Positions 16,007-24,450 of a stretch of DNA of 64,000 bases are shown piece after piece. The number at the start of each line of letters is the position of its first letter. Position 1 is the first letter of the stretch. Source of the stretch: a bacterium (GTDB lineage Bacteria > SZUA-79 > Acidulodesulfobacterales > Acidulodesulfobacteraceae); the NCBI GenBank assembly GCA_021800805.1, contig JAJYYR010000001.1:1146581-1210580 (forward strand), written 5' to 3'. A model generated the notes under the pieces. That model had not been told where the DNA came from. It saw only the letters and a program-made list of their open reading frames with translations, and did no database searches. A program made the translations under genes and the position numbers.

Positions 16007-17933
16007 CTCAAAGCCGGTATTAACTCTGCCGATATTAACGCTGCCGATATTAACGCTGATATTTTCTTTAATAATATGCTCCGGCTTTATGTTAATATTT
16101 CCGCAGCCGGGCGCGGTTTACGCCGACCCGCCGCTTGAATCCGCCAAAACTGCTATAGCGTCCGCGCCGGAAGCCGCCAAGATGTACGAAAAAGCTTTAA
16201 AAGACTACAAAGCAGGCAAATTTGCCCCTGCATACCGTTACCTTAATTTTATACTTAACAATTACGAAACCGGAAAAACTTTATCCTCCGACGTTTATTT
16301 CCTTTGCGGCAAAATTTTATATAAGCTGGGAAATTTTTACATGGCAAAACCTTATTTTCAAAGAATTATATATAAGAATCCCGATTATAAAAAGATTTAT
16401 AACGTTATATTTTACATGGCAAGAAGCGATTTCAACCTAAAAAATTACAGACGTTCCATAAGGGATTTCAGTTTTCTTTTAAGCAAAAGCAATAAAGGCG
16501 GCAGGCTGTACGACAAGTCGCTTATATATTTGACTTTATCATACGCATCTTGCGGGAAAATTAAAGAAGCCGATAATCTTTACGAAAAGGACGACGTAAA
16601 AAGAATTTTAAAAAAAATAATATACCTTAAAAAAAGAAATAATTATTTCAAAGCGGTATATTTAAATTATCTGATAAACCATAAAAACGATTTATCGGAT
16701 GCGCTCATTATTTTAAATAATAAGAATTTATTTACTCCGGAAAAAAAAGACCTGTGTTATAAAGCTTACTACAAAGGACTTATCGCTTATAAAGAAAATA
16801 AATATACTGTTGCCGGAGAATATTTAATAAAGGCGTCAAAGTATTGCACGGGATATTACTATAAGAGCGGACTGTTATATTACGGTATGACGTTAGTTAA
16901 ACAAAAAAATCCGGCGGGTTTAAAATATATAAAAAGAGAAGCCGAAGAAATAGGCTATCCGGAAATTAAACTTAAAGCGCTAAAATTTATAACCGGTTAT
17001 TACCGGAAAGAAAATAAACCGGCGGAAGAGCTGAAATACCTCAAGAGAATACTTTTCGATTTTAGTGATATGCCTGAAAAGGACAAAATAAAAAATGAAA
17101 AAAAAGCATCGGGGTTAATTTATGACATAATCAAAAGAGATTATAAAAACAGGCGATTTGCGGACGCCTTTAAATCTTTAAACAGCATAGAATTTTTAAT
17201 TCCGCCTAAATATATAGAACCGAAAACATACTTTTACCTTTCCAAGATAAAACTTAAAGAAAAGGATGAAAAAGCGGCATTAATTTATGCGGAAAAATAT
17301 AACGCTTTAAGTAAAAGCCCCCGCTCCGAATATTTTCTTTCTTCCGTTTATTTTAAGTCGGCAGGTTATAACCGGTCTTTTTCATTAATAAAAAATATCG
17401 ATTTAAAAAGCGTCCAAAGTCTTAAATTAAGAAACAAAATTATAAATTTAAAACTTGAGCTTTATAAAAAATTAAACCATAAGAACGATTATATTAATTT
17501 ATTAAAGAAAAGCCTGAATTTACTTCCGCCGGAAGATAAAATTAAAAACCTTTATTTTCTGGGACGAGAAGAGTTTGGCAAAAACGATTTGAAAGCGGCT
17601 TCTGCGTATTTCGCGGGGGCGGTTAAAAACCGCTATGCCGAAGAAAAAAACAATAAGGATATTTTATACGAGGCTTATTATTATCTCGGCTTAATAAGCT
17701 ATGCGGATAAAAATTACAGGCTGTCGCTCGAACGCTTCAAGAAAAGCTACGAAATGGACCCGGCGGGAAAGCACTTTCAATACGAATTGTCGCAGATAGC
17801 TTATATGTATGCAAAATATTTGAAAAACAAAGGGCTTGCGTTAAAATATTATACCCTCCTCGAAAAAAACGCCTCTTCCGCTACCTACAAGAGCCTCGCG
17901 TCTTCTATGATTTCCGCGATTAAAATGCAATAG
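15987..17933 (+). CDS. Exported TPR-repeat protein
   Basis: A 648-residue protein with a hydrophobic N-terminal segment (about 10-40) ending near VYADPP, consistent with export to the periplasm or anchoring in the membrane. The rest is a long array of TPR-type helix pairs, for example FAPAYRYLNFILNNYETG near residue 75 and ILYEAYYYLGLISYADKNYR near the C-terminus. TPR arrays bind partner proteins; no enzyme motif is visible. The start overlaps the preceding sigma-54 activator by 20 bp, so the two are probably co-translated. The signal segment contains a short DNA duplication giving LTLPILTLPILTL. Confidence 0.7.
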   Translation: MKKIKNNSKPVLTLPILTLPILTLIFSLIICSGFMLIFPQPGAVYADPPLESAKTAIASAPEAAKMYEKALKDYKAGKFAPAYRYLNFILNNYETGKTLSSDVYFLCGKILYKLGNFYMAKPYFQRIIYKNPDYKKIYNVIFYMARSDFNLKNYRRSIRDFSFLLSKSNKGGRLYDKSLIYLTLSYASCGKIKEADNLYEKDDVKRILKKIIYLKKRNNYFKAVYLNYLINHKNDLSDALIILNNKNLFTPEKKDLCYKAYYKGLIAYKENKYTVAGEYLIKASKYCTGYYYKSGLLYYGMTLVKQKNPAGLKYIKREAEEIGYPEIKLKALKFITGYYRKENKPAEELKYLKRILFDFSDMPEKDKIKNEKKASGLIYDIIKRDYKNRRFADAFKSLNSIEFLIPPKYIEPKTYFYLSKIKLKEKDEKAALIYAEKYNALSKSPRSEYFLSSVYFKSAGYNRSFSLIKNIDLKSVQSLKLRNKIINLKLELYKKLNHKNDYINLLKKSLNLLPPEDKIKNLYFLGREEFGKNDLKAASAYFAGAVKNRYAEEKNNKDILYEAYYYLGLISYADKNYRLSLERFKKSYEMDPAGKHFQYELSQIAYMYAKYLKNKGLALKYYTLLEKNASSATYKSLASSMISAIKMQ

Positions 17934-17953
17934 ACCGCAGGGGGATTATTATT

Positions 17954-19717
17954 TTATAAATTCAATATAAAAGGGTTGACGTATTTTGTCCAGATAAAAA
18001 CGGAGTTGCGGTCCATATTTTTTAGTTCGTCCGGCGAAATTAACGGATATAAGCCGGAAGCGACCGGGGTTTCGTTGAAATCCGACGAAAGCGTCCAAGG
18101 GTCAAGAGCAGGATTTAGACGCTTTTTTAGTAATTCTTTGTGTAATACGTAACGCTCGCCGGACATTTCCGAGTAATATTTGCAGGTTTCCCATCCTGCA
18201 TGACCCATAACTATATGCGTTCCTATGTTGGAAGTTATCAAGGAAATATCGCCGTAACGGTCTTTTAAAAAAGCGGCGTCTTGAACGGTAAGGCATACTC
18301 CGGTATTAGTTTTTCTTAAGTTTGCAAGTTCCGTATCGAAATCGTTAAGAGTTAACGCGGGAAATTCGTCGAGATACATAAAAAAGCTGCGGTTAAAATT
18401 ATTTTTACTTTCTTCTCTTAATGCTTTTCTCCTGCATTCATATATTTCGTCTATAAAAATTTGCGTAATAAATGATATAAGCCTGCCTCCGCCGGAATTT
18501 ATTTTTTCTTTCGGGATACCTGCTATAAAAAGAGTATCCTCGGCAAAAAAATCTTCCGCAAAGAAACAGTATTCGCCGTCCACGCCGCCGCCGCCTTCCC
18601 CTTCCCTGCATTTAAAACGGCTTCCGACTTTCGAGTCATTTAAGAAATCTAAATTATTCAGCACGTCGGTAACTATTTTAGCCCGTTCGTAAACGGGAAG
18701 TTCTAAAAAATTATTAAATAGGTTTTTTATTTTTTTATAGTTTTCTCCGTTAAACTTAAGAATCTCGCCCTCAATAAACTTAACTCCCCTTTCAAAAAAA
18801 GATTTAATAGTAAACAGGTCAAAATGCTTAGCGCCGTATCTATATTTTAAATATAAAAGACAGGCGTAAAAAAGGTCTTCGGATCTTTTTGAATAGTACT
18901 TGTGGGCATGGACGTCGCCGCCCTTTATTTCGTTTTTATCTATATGGAAAAGCATAGCGGAAAGATTAAGAAGTTTATCGTCCGGCAATGGCTGTTTGTC
19001 TTTACCTATGAGGGGGTTAAAATAAACTTTTTTGCCTTCTTCGTAGGGGTCGAATAAAACAACTTTTTTGCCTGCCTTAATCCAGTCGTTTTTAACTGAT
19101 TCGTAAAGAAAAGGGCTGTCTATATCTATCGCAAAAACGGAAGCGCCTGAATATCCCGCATCGGCGGCAATTCCGGGAATTATATAGCGAGACGTTTTAC
19201 CGCCGCCCGTGGGCGAGATTATAAGCAGATGTTCGAATCTTTTTCTTTCGTCCAAACCGATTGAAACATCTGGATATTTTTTCTTAGACGAGCTTTCGGC
19301 GCTTCTTAAAATACCTAATTTAAAGGATTTATTCTGCTTGAAAGTTTCTTCGGAAATATTTTTAAGGTCAACCTCTTTTTTAAAATCAAAGCCCTTCATT
19401 CTTTTTATAAAAAATAAAATAAAAAATAAAAATATCCACAGTATTAAATATTCGGCGGATATTAAAACTGGATCCGTAGAATTTAAAAATCCGGCGTTAT
19501 TTGTAAATAATACAATGACCACAGATAGAATGAGGGATAAAGCAAATATAGAAATAAAAGAATATATATGGCCGGGATTAACAAGTATTTTAGTTTTTGT
19601 TTTAGTTTTAGCGGCGGAATTTACATTATATTTGACCGGCATAACGCTGAAATTAGAGATTATTTCGGCGTAAGACGCAAAACGTCCGACGGCGGCGGGA
19701 TGGGATCTTTTATTCAT
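17954..19717 (-). CDS. Orphan VirD4/TraG-like coupling-protein ATPase
   Basis: A 587-residue membrane ATPase. Two membrane segments lie at about 52-72 and 86-104, followed by the ATPase domain with Walker A SPTGGGKTS (168-176), the FDPYEEG region, Walker B FFMYLDEFPAL (about 446-455) and VQDAAFLKDRYG, the sensor-like glutamine region of VirD4/TraG. Type IV coupling proteins feed DNA or proteins to a secretion channel. No relaxase, VirB gene or integrase is nearby. It ends a biosynthetic operon, overlapping the dedA-family gene by 8 bp. A Gly-rich insertion lies at 372-382. A role in DNA transfer is not shown here. Confidence 0.8.
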   Translation of the reverse strand: MNKRSHPAAVGRFASYAEIISNFSVMPVKYNVNSAAKTKTKTKILVNPGHIYSFISIFALSLILSVVIVLFTNNAGFLNSTDPVLISAEYLILWIFLFFILFFIKRMKGFDFKKEVDLKNISEETFKQNKSFKLGILRSAESSSKKKYPDVSIGLDERKRFEHLLIISPTGGGKTSRYIIPGIAADAGYSGASVFAIDIDSPFLYESVKNDWIKAGKKVVLFDPYEEGKKVYFNPLIGKDKQPLPDDKLLNLSAMLFHIDKNEIKGGDVHAHKYYSKRSEDLFYACLLYLKYRYGAKHFDLFTIKSFFERGVKFIEGEILKFNGENYKKIKNLFNNFLELPVYERAKIVTDVLNNLDFLNDSKVGSRFKCREGEGGGGVDGEYCFFAEDFFAEDTLFIAGIPKEKINSGGGRLISFITQIFIDEIYECRRKALREESKNNFNRSFFMYLDEFPALTLNDFDTELANLRKTNTGVCLTVQDAAFLKDRYGDISLITSNIGTHIVMGHAGWETCKYYSEMSGERYVLHKELLKKRLNPALDPWTLSSDFNETPVASGLYPLISPDELKNMDRNSVFIWTKYVNPFILNL

Positions 19718-20339
19718 TATTAAATGTATTTTTTATATGCCTGTATAAATATATAATTATTAGCACGGCTACGGCTAATATTAAAACAATCCCAAATTTG
19801 CGAAAATAAGGAATAAAAAGATTTATGTTCCGTCCGACTATTAAACCCAAATATGCAACTGCGGTATTATAAATAAGGGAACCTAAAACTATATAAAAAC
19901 TAAATTTTTTATAATTCATAAGGGACGCGCCGGGCGGAAAACCTATATATGTTTTTATAACGGGAAGACAAACGCCTACAAATACAGCGATAGAACCATA
20001 TTTTTTAAACCAATTTTCCGCTTTGGCAAGGTCGTTTTTATTAATAAGCAAATATTTTCCGTATTTTTCTATCAGCCGCCTCCCCCCTTTCTTTCCTATA
20101 TAATAAAGCAGCGACGAGCCTATAAGGGTTCCTATCGTTGCGCTTAAAACCGCAAGATAAAAATTTATCCTGCCTTCTCCCGACAAAAAACCGGCAAACC
20201 CCAGAACGACTTCGGAAGAAACGGGAAGCGCGCAGGATTCTAAAATCATTAAAAAAATGATGCTTGGATAAAGCAGTCCCATAGAAAGCGCCCATGAAAG
20301 AAATATGCCCAAGTAACCTTTATTTAAGTCTTTAAACAT
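19710..20339 (-). CDS. DedA-family membrane protein
   Basis: A 209-residue protein with several membrane segments and the SNARE-associated/DedA pattern: LESCALPVSSEVVLGFAGFL near residue 35 (the acidic re-entrant motif), GTLIGSSLLYYIGKKGG, and FVGVCLPVIKTYIGFPPGA near residue 125. In the last motif the usual conserved arginines of the family appear as Val and Lys. DedA proteins affect lipid flipping and envelope integrity. It overlaps bioA by 1 bp and the VirD4-like gene by 8 bp, so all three are likely one transcript. Confidence 0.85.
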   Translation of the reverse strand: MFKDLNKGYLGIFLSWALSMGLLYPSIIFLMILESCALPVSSEVVLGFAGFLSGEGRINFYLAVLSATIGTLIGSSLLYYIGKKGGRRLIEKYGKYLLINKNDLAKAENWFKKYGSIAVFVGVCLPVIKTYIGFPPGASLMNYKKFSFYIVLGSLIYNTAVAYLGLIVGRNINLFIPYFRKFGIVLILAVAVLIIIYLYRHIKNTFNNE

Positions 20340-21694
20340 TATTTTACCGCCTTTTTAATTGAATCGTAAATGACGGACATAAGGGTACCCATCGTTGTCT
20401 CGTCTATTATGAGAGGGGGCATTACGACTATGACGTCCCCAAGAGGCCTTATTATTACGCCGTTTTCCCGCGCATTAAGGACGACTTTGCGTCCTATTTT
20501 GTCTGCAGCCGAAAACGGCTCTCCCGTTTCTCCGTCTTTTACTAATTCTATGCCCGCCATAAGACCGATATTTCTTATATCTCCTACATTTTCCAACGTC
20601 CAAAAGTCTTTAAGAAGTTCGTTAAAACGGGTTATTAACGGCTGCATTTTATTTAACAGGTCGTATTTTTTAAAAAGTTCCAGCGACTTGACGGCGCAGG
20701 CGGCGGCGAGCTGATTTCCGGTATAAGTATGACCGTGAAAAAAAGTTTTGTTATCTTGATAGTTGCCGAGAAACCCGTCGTAAATTTCCCGGGTAAAAAG
20801 CGTGGCCGCCATAGGAAGATAGCCGCCGGTAATACCCTTGGCAACGCACATAGCATCGGGCAAAACGTCCTCGTGAAAAGCGGCAAACATTTTTCCGGTC
20901 CTTCCGAAACCCGTAGCTACTTCGTCGAGTATCAAAAGAACCTCGTTGTCTTTGCATGCCCTTTCTATTTTTTTCATATATCCGGGCGGCATAGTAACCA
21001 TTCCCGATGCCCCCTGTATCATAGGTTCAATGATTAAGGCGCATGACTCCTCGGCATGAACTTTTATAATCTTTTCTGCTTCTTTTGCGCAGTGAAGCCC
21101 GCAACCTGCATATTTTAGGTTAAAAGGACACCTATAACAATATGGATAAGTTATTCTTATCGTTTCAAACAATAGAGGCTTATAAATTGAATGGAATAGT
21201 TCTATGCCTCCGACCGAAACGCTTCCGATAGTATCGCCGTGATATGCGGAGGTGGCGGCAATTATCTTTTTCTTGTTTTTATATGCGGAACCTTTCTGCC
21301 TAAAATATTGGAACGCAACCTTAATGGCAATTTCTACGGAAGTGGAGCCGGAATCGGAATAAAAAACTTTTTTAAGATTTTTTGGCGCAATTAAGGCGAG
21401 CTTTTCGGCAAGAATTGCCGACGGAACGTTTGCAAGTCCGAGAAGGGTGCTGTGGGATATTTTATCTATCTGTTCCTTAAGAGCTTCGTTAAGTTCGGGA
21501 TTATTATGCCCGTGAACGTTTACCCATAAAGACGATACGCCGTCTATATACCTGTTGCCGTGAATATCGTAAAGATAAACGCCCTCCCCCCTTTCGATTA
21601 CTATGTTCCGTTCTTTTTCCCAGTCAAGCATCTGGGTAAACGGATGCCAGACGAATTCCCTGTCTAACTTTTCTATATCACGCATATTTTTCAT
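20339..21694 (-). CDS. bioA: Adenosylmethionine-8-amino-7-oxononanoate aminotransferase BioA
   Basis: A 451-residue class III PLP aminotransferase that makes 7,8-diaminopelargonate in biotin synthesis. Visible are FVWHPFTQMLDW at the N-terminus (the BioA opening), YHGDTIGSVSVGG, the PLP aspartate in LILDEVATGFGRTG (D257) and the Schiff-base lysine K286 in AKGITGG. A four-cysteine cluster (186, 189, 198, 202) is present in the middle. The next step, bioD, is at 57612, so the pathway is split; bioF and bioB are not in the window. Confidence 0.92.
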   Translation of the reverse strand: MKNMRDIEKLDREFVWHPFTQMLDWEKERNIVIERGEGVYLYDIHGNRYIDGVSSLWVNVHGHNNPELNEALKEQIDKISHSTLLGLANVPSAILAEKLALIAPKNLKKVFYSDSGSTSVEIAIKVAFQYFRQKGSAYKNKKKIIAATSAYHGDTIGSVSVGGIELFHSIYKPLLFETIRITYPYCYRCPFNLKYAGCGLHCAKEAEKIIKVHAEESCALIIEPMIQGASGMVTMPPGYMKKIERACKDNEVLLILDEVATGFGRTGKMFAAFHEDVLPDAMCVAKGITGGYLPMAATLFTREIYDGFLGNYQDNKTFFHGHTYTGNQLAAACAVKSLELFKKYDLLNKMQPLITRFNELLKDFWTLENVGDIRNIGLMAGIELVKDGETGEPFSAADKIGRKVVLNARENGVIIRPLGDVIVVMPPLIIDETTMGTLMSVIYDSIKKAVK

Positions 21695-21706
21695 TTTTTA
21701 ATATTT

Positions 21707-22930
21707 TTATATGTAGATTTCTATATTATTTGAATACAAATACGTTATTTTTTTACGTCCGAAATAAACGTCTATTTCAACCCTGTAAAAAGACGAACCG
21801 GAGAACTTTTTCAAATCCGCATAGACGATTTCGTAAATTAACCCTCTGTTTTTTGACGAAAATATCTTTTTACCGTTACGAAATAAGTTTATAATAAACG
21901 GATTTTTTTTGAAATTTATGCTTATTCCCGCATATATTATAACATTTTTATCGTTTTTGTCGACGCTTACGGAATCTCCGCTGAAATAATATCTGTTTTT
22001 CATGAAAACGAAGAAATAAAAGCCTTTCGGTATGCCGAATAAGTCAAAGGAAAAATAACATCTTCCATTTTTTACCGCCCCGGTTATTTTCTTTTTATCT
22101 TCTTTTAAATTGCCTGACAGTTTATCTTCAATAAGAATATGCGTTCTCGCTACGGAAAAAAGTTCAGAATATTTAGGGAATTTAATCCGCCGTTTTCTCG
22201 TTACCTTAACGTTTGAATGAGCATCCGTCGCCGCTATGCCGGTTTTCATAGATTTATGCTTTTGGACGCCGTCCCAGAATTTTATAGTTTTTATGGGTTT
22301 ATGCGATAAAAAATGGAGGGCGTAAAAAGGATTTATCCTATACGTGCAAATTACGGCAAGCATATATAAAGGATTCATTCCCCTCCACTGCGAATCGAGA
22401 TTTATAATCTCTATTCCGTCATATCCTTTAACTTTAAAATTTTTCCATGGAGTCCACCAGTTATGAGGGTGGCATATAACGGCGGCTCCATTCTGCATTT
22501 TGACGTTCGATAAAACCTCTTTATATTTACCTCTCATTATTTCATTTTCTATGCCGAGCGCCAGAAGATGTCCAAATTCCGTATTTATTTCTTCTCCGGC
22601 AAAATATAAAAGCCCGTCGTAATATCCTTCGAGTCCGTCAAACTTAGGTTTAAGGGTGTTATGGTCGGAAGAAACGAGGAAATCCGCTTTTAGCTCTTTC
22701 GCCGTCTTTATGAGGTCTTCTATGCGCCCGGAACCATCCGAATATACTGAATGAAAATGTATTATTCCGTTTAAATCCAATAATTTTATGGGGAGGCGGC
22801 TTTCGTCCTTCCGTTTTAAGAAATCTATTTTTAATTTAAAAAATTTTATTCTGAAATAAATAAGCAGAAATAAAACTATAGCAGAAATTAAAAACAACCT
22901 TGACGATATTATAAAAAAGACAAAATTCAT
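21707..22930 (-). CDS. Membrane-anchored PHP-domain phosphoesterase-like protein
   Basis: A 407-residue protein with one N-terminal membrane segment (about 3-26) followed by a PHP domain: GIIHFHSVYSDGSGRIEDLI carries the HxH metal motif, FLVSSDHNTLKPK the next metal histidine, and further histidines follow in VICHPHNW and ATDAHSNV. PHP domains hydrolyse phosphoesters; the substrate is not evident. The C-terminal 150 residues look beta-rich. It lies between waaA and bioA in the same operon, which may hint at an envelope-linked substrate. Confidence 0.7.
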   Translation of the reverse strand: MNFVFFIISSRLFLISAIVLFLLIYFRIKFFKLKIDFLKRKDESRLPIKLLDLNGIIHFHSVYSDGSGRIEDLIKTAKELKADFLVSSDHNTLKPKFDGLEGYYDGLLYFAGEEINTEFGHLLALGIENEIMRGKYKEVLSNVKMQNGAAVICHPHNWWTPWKNFKVKGYDGIEIINLDSQWRGMNPLYMLAVICTYRINPFYALHFLSHKPIKTIKFWDGVQKHKSMKTGIAATDAHSNVKVTRKRRIKFPKYSELFSVARTHILIEDKLSGNLKEDKKKITGAVKNGRCYFSFDLFGIPKGFYFFVFMKNRYYFSGDSVSVDKNDKNVIIYAGISINFKKNPFIINLFRNGKKIFSSKNRGLIYEIVYADLKKFSGSSFYRVEIDVYFGRKKITYLYSNNIEIYI

Positions 22931-22952
22931 AAATTTAATTTATATAGTTTAC

Positions 22953-24227
22953 TTAAGCAATAATTTCAGTTAGGTAATTTTTAAAATAAGTTTTAAATTC
23001 ATCCCTCTTTTTAAGACAGAAATTTAAGCCGTTTTGTCCGGTTTCTCTCCTTAATGCTTCGTTTGTAATCAGCCTCGTCAAAACTTCTTTGAAGTTTTTT
23101 TCGGTTACTTCGGTCACGGCGCTGTATTTAAGCATCTCTTGAATTATATCTTTAAAATTTACGGCATATGAACCAGTTATGATTGCTTTGCCGTATGAGG
23201 CGGGCTCAAGAACGTTATGCCCGCCTTTTTCGTTTTTAAATAAACTTTTCCCGACGTAAACTATGTCCGAAAGGGGGTATATCTCGTCCAGCGCGCCATA
23301 TTTATCCACGATTAAGGCTTTATTGCCCGCGCACTCATTTATCCGACCGGTATTTCCGCCGTAATAAAGCGGATTCAGACCTATTTTTGACGATGACTCG
23401 AACAGCCTGCGGGAATTTTTTATATTTCTAGGAACGAAAATAAATTTTAAATTAAAATTTTGCCGCATATTTTCGTCCGAAACGATTTCTTTTAAAAATT
23501 TTAAAATAAAGGCGGATTCTTTCTTATGAACGGAAACAAAAGATATTACTATATCGTTATGGAAATATTTTCCTTTGCTTTCGCTAACTCCGCCTACGTT
23601 CACTCCGTCTGCGTCGTCCTTTCCAAAACAGGATATATATTTTAAAGACATCGGCATGGCGTTTATTTTAACCGCATCAGCGCCGAAAGAACGGGAAATT
23701 ACCGCAGATAAAGAAAAACCGCCTTCGGGTAGATTGACTTTTACTCCCATTTTTTTAAGACCGGCGGCGCTTATTCCCGTAAAAATCAATTTTTTCCCTA
23801 AAGCCGTGTTCAAAAGTTCTTTAATTAACTTTTTGGAAACGGGGTGCTGGACGGAAATAAAGTAATTTGGCTTTATTATGGACACGTATTTTTTAAAAAT
23901 TGTTCCCAATCCTAAAAACGGGTGGAAAAAATATAATATTCTGCCGCCGGTGGCGTCTTTATTTTCTTTGAAAGACGTTTGCGCAAGCGAAAGAGTCGAG
24001 AATGTTTTAAAACTGATAAAAAAAATGGGGTCGGGGTCTTTTTTTTCTGATAATATCGATTTTATAATATCTATTATGTATAACGCCAACCTAAATTCGC
24101 CCAAAGATTCGGCATAAAGCCAAAATCTTTTAGAATTTATAATATCCGAAACTTCGTCTAAGTTTGACGCCGGATAATATTTTTCCGACTTAACTAAAAA
24201 ATCTTTAAATGCTTTCAATGCTTTCAT
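22953..24227 (-). CDS. waaA: 3-deoxy-D-manno-octulosonic acid (Kdo) transferase WaaA/KdtA
   Basis: A 424-residue GT30/GT-B glycosyltransferase that adds Kdo to lipid A precursor on the inner membrane. The N-terminal FWLYAESLGEF corresponds to the WxHxxSxGE motif with the catalytic Glu, and GGHNVLEPASYGKAII near residue 335 is the typical donor-site motif. The usual N-terminal membrane anchor seems short or absent. A loop at about 212-228 is Asp/Gly/Val-rich. It overlaps the Trm112-like gene by 4 bp. It implies an LPS outer membrane. Confidence 0.85.
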   Translation of the reverse strand: MKALKAFKDFLVKSEKYYPASNLDEVSDIINSKRFWLYAESLGEFRLALYIIDIIKSILSEKKDPDPIFFISFKTFSTLSLAQTSFKENKDATGGRILYFFHPFLGLGTIFKKYVSIIKPNYFISVQHPVSKKLIKELLNTALGKKLIFTGISAAGLKKMGVKVNLPEGGFSLSAVISRSFGADAVKINAMPMSLKYISCFGKDDADGVNVGGVSESKGKYFHNDIVISFVSVHKKESAFILKFLKEIVSDENMRQNFNLKFIFVPRNIKNSRRLFESSSKIGLNPLYYGGNTGRINECAGNKALIVDKYGALDEIYPLSDIVYVGKSLFKNEKGGHNVLEPASYGKAIITGSYAVNFKDIIQEMLKYSAVTEVTEKNFKEVLTRLITNEALRRETGQNGLNFCLKKRDEFKTYFKNYLTEIIA

Positions 24228-24448
24228 CGCAAATCGTCTAAGTCTTCTAAGCCGTCTAAGTTTAGACCGATTTCGGCTATATTTTTTGCATCTTCTACGA
24301 GAAGTATCGGAATCTCGTCTTCCACCGGATAATAAACCTTGCAGTTTTTGCAGACAAGCATTTCTTTTTCTTTAAATTCTTTGTAGATTAGACTGCCGCG
24401 GCATTTTGGACATACGAGAAATTCTTCCGCCATTTCTTTGACGTTCAT
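24224..24448 (-). CDS. Trm112/YcaR-family small zinc-ribbon protein
   Basis: A 74-residue protein with FLVCPKCRGSL and MLVCKNCKVYYPVEDEIPIL, two CxxC pairs and the PVxDEIP ending that define the Trm112-like family. Relatives act as small partners of methyltransferases or are found beside LPS genes such as lpxK and kdsB. Here it sits between cysS (2 bp) and waaA (4 bp overlap), which fits the LPS-linked pattern. No enzyme activity is expected of it alone. Confidence 0.85.
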   Translation of the reverse strand: MNVKEMAEEFLVCPKCRGSLIYKEFKEKEMLVCKNCKVYYPVEDEIPILLVEDAKNIAEIGLNLDGLEDLDDLR

Positions 24449-24450
24449 AA

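Noticed and set aside
17954..19717. Integrated conjugative element suggested by the VirD4-like gene
   Set aside because: No relaxase, integrase, VirB genes or direct-repeat ends are seen, and the flanks are overlapping housekeeping genes.
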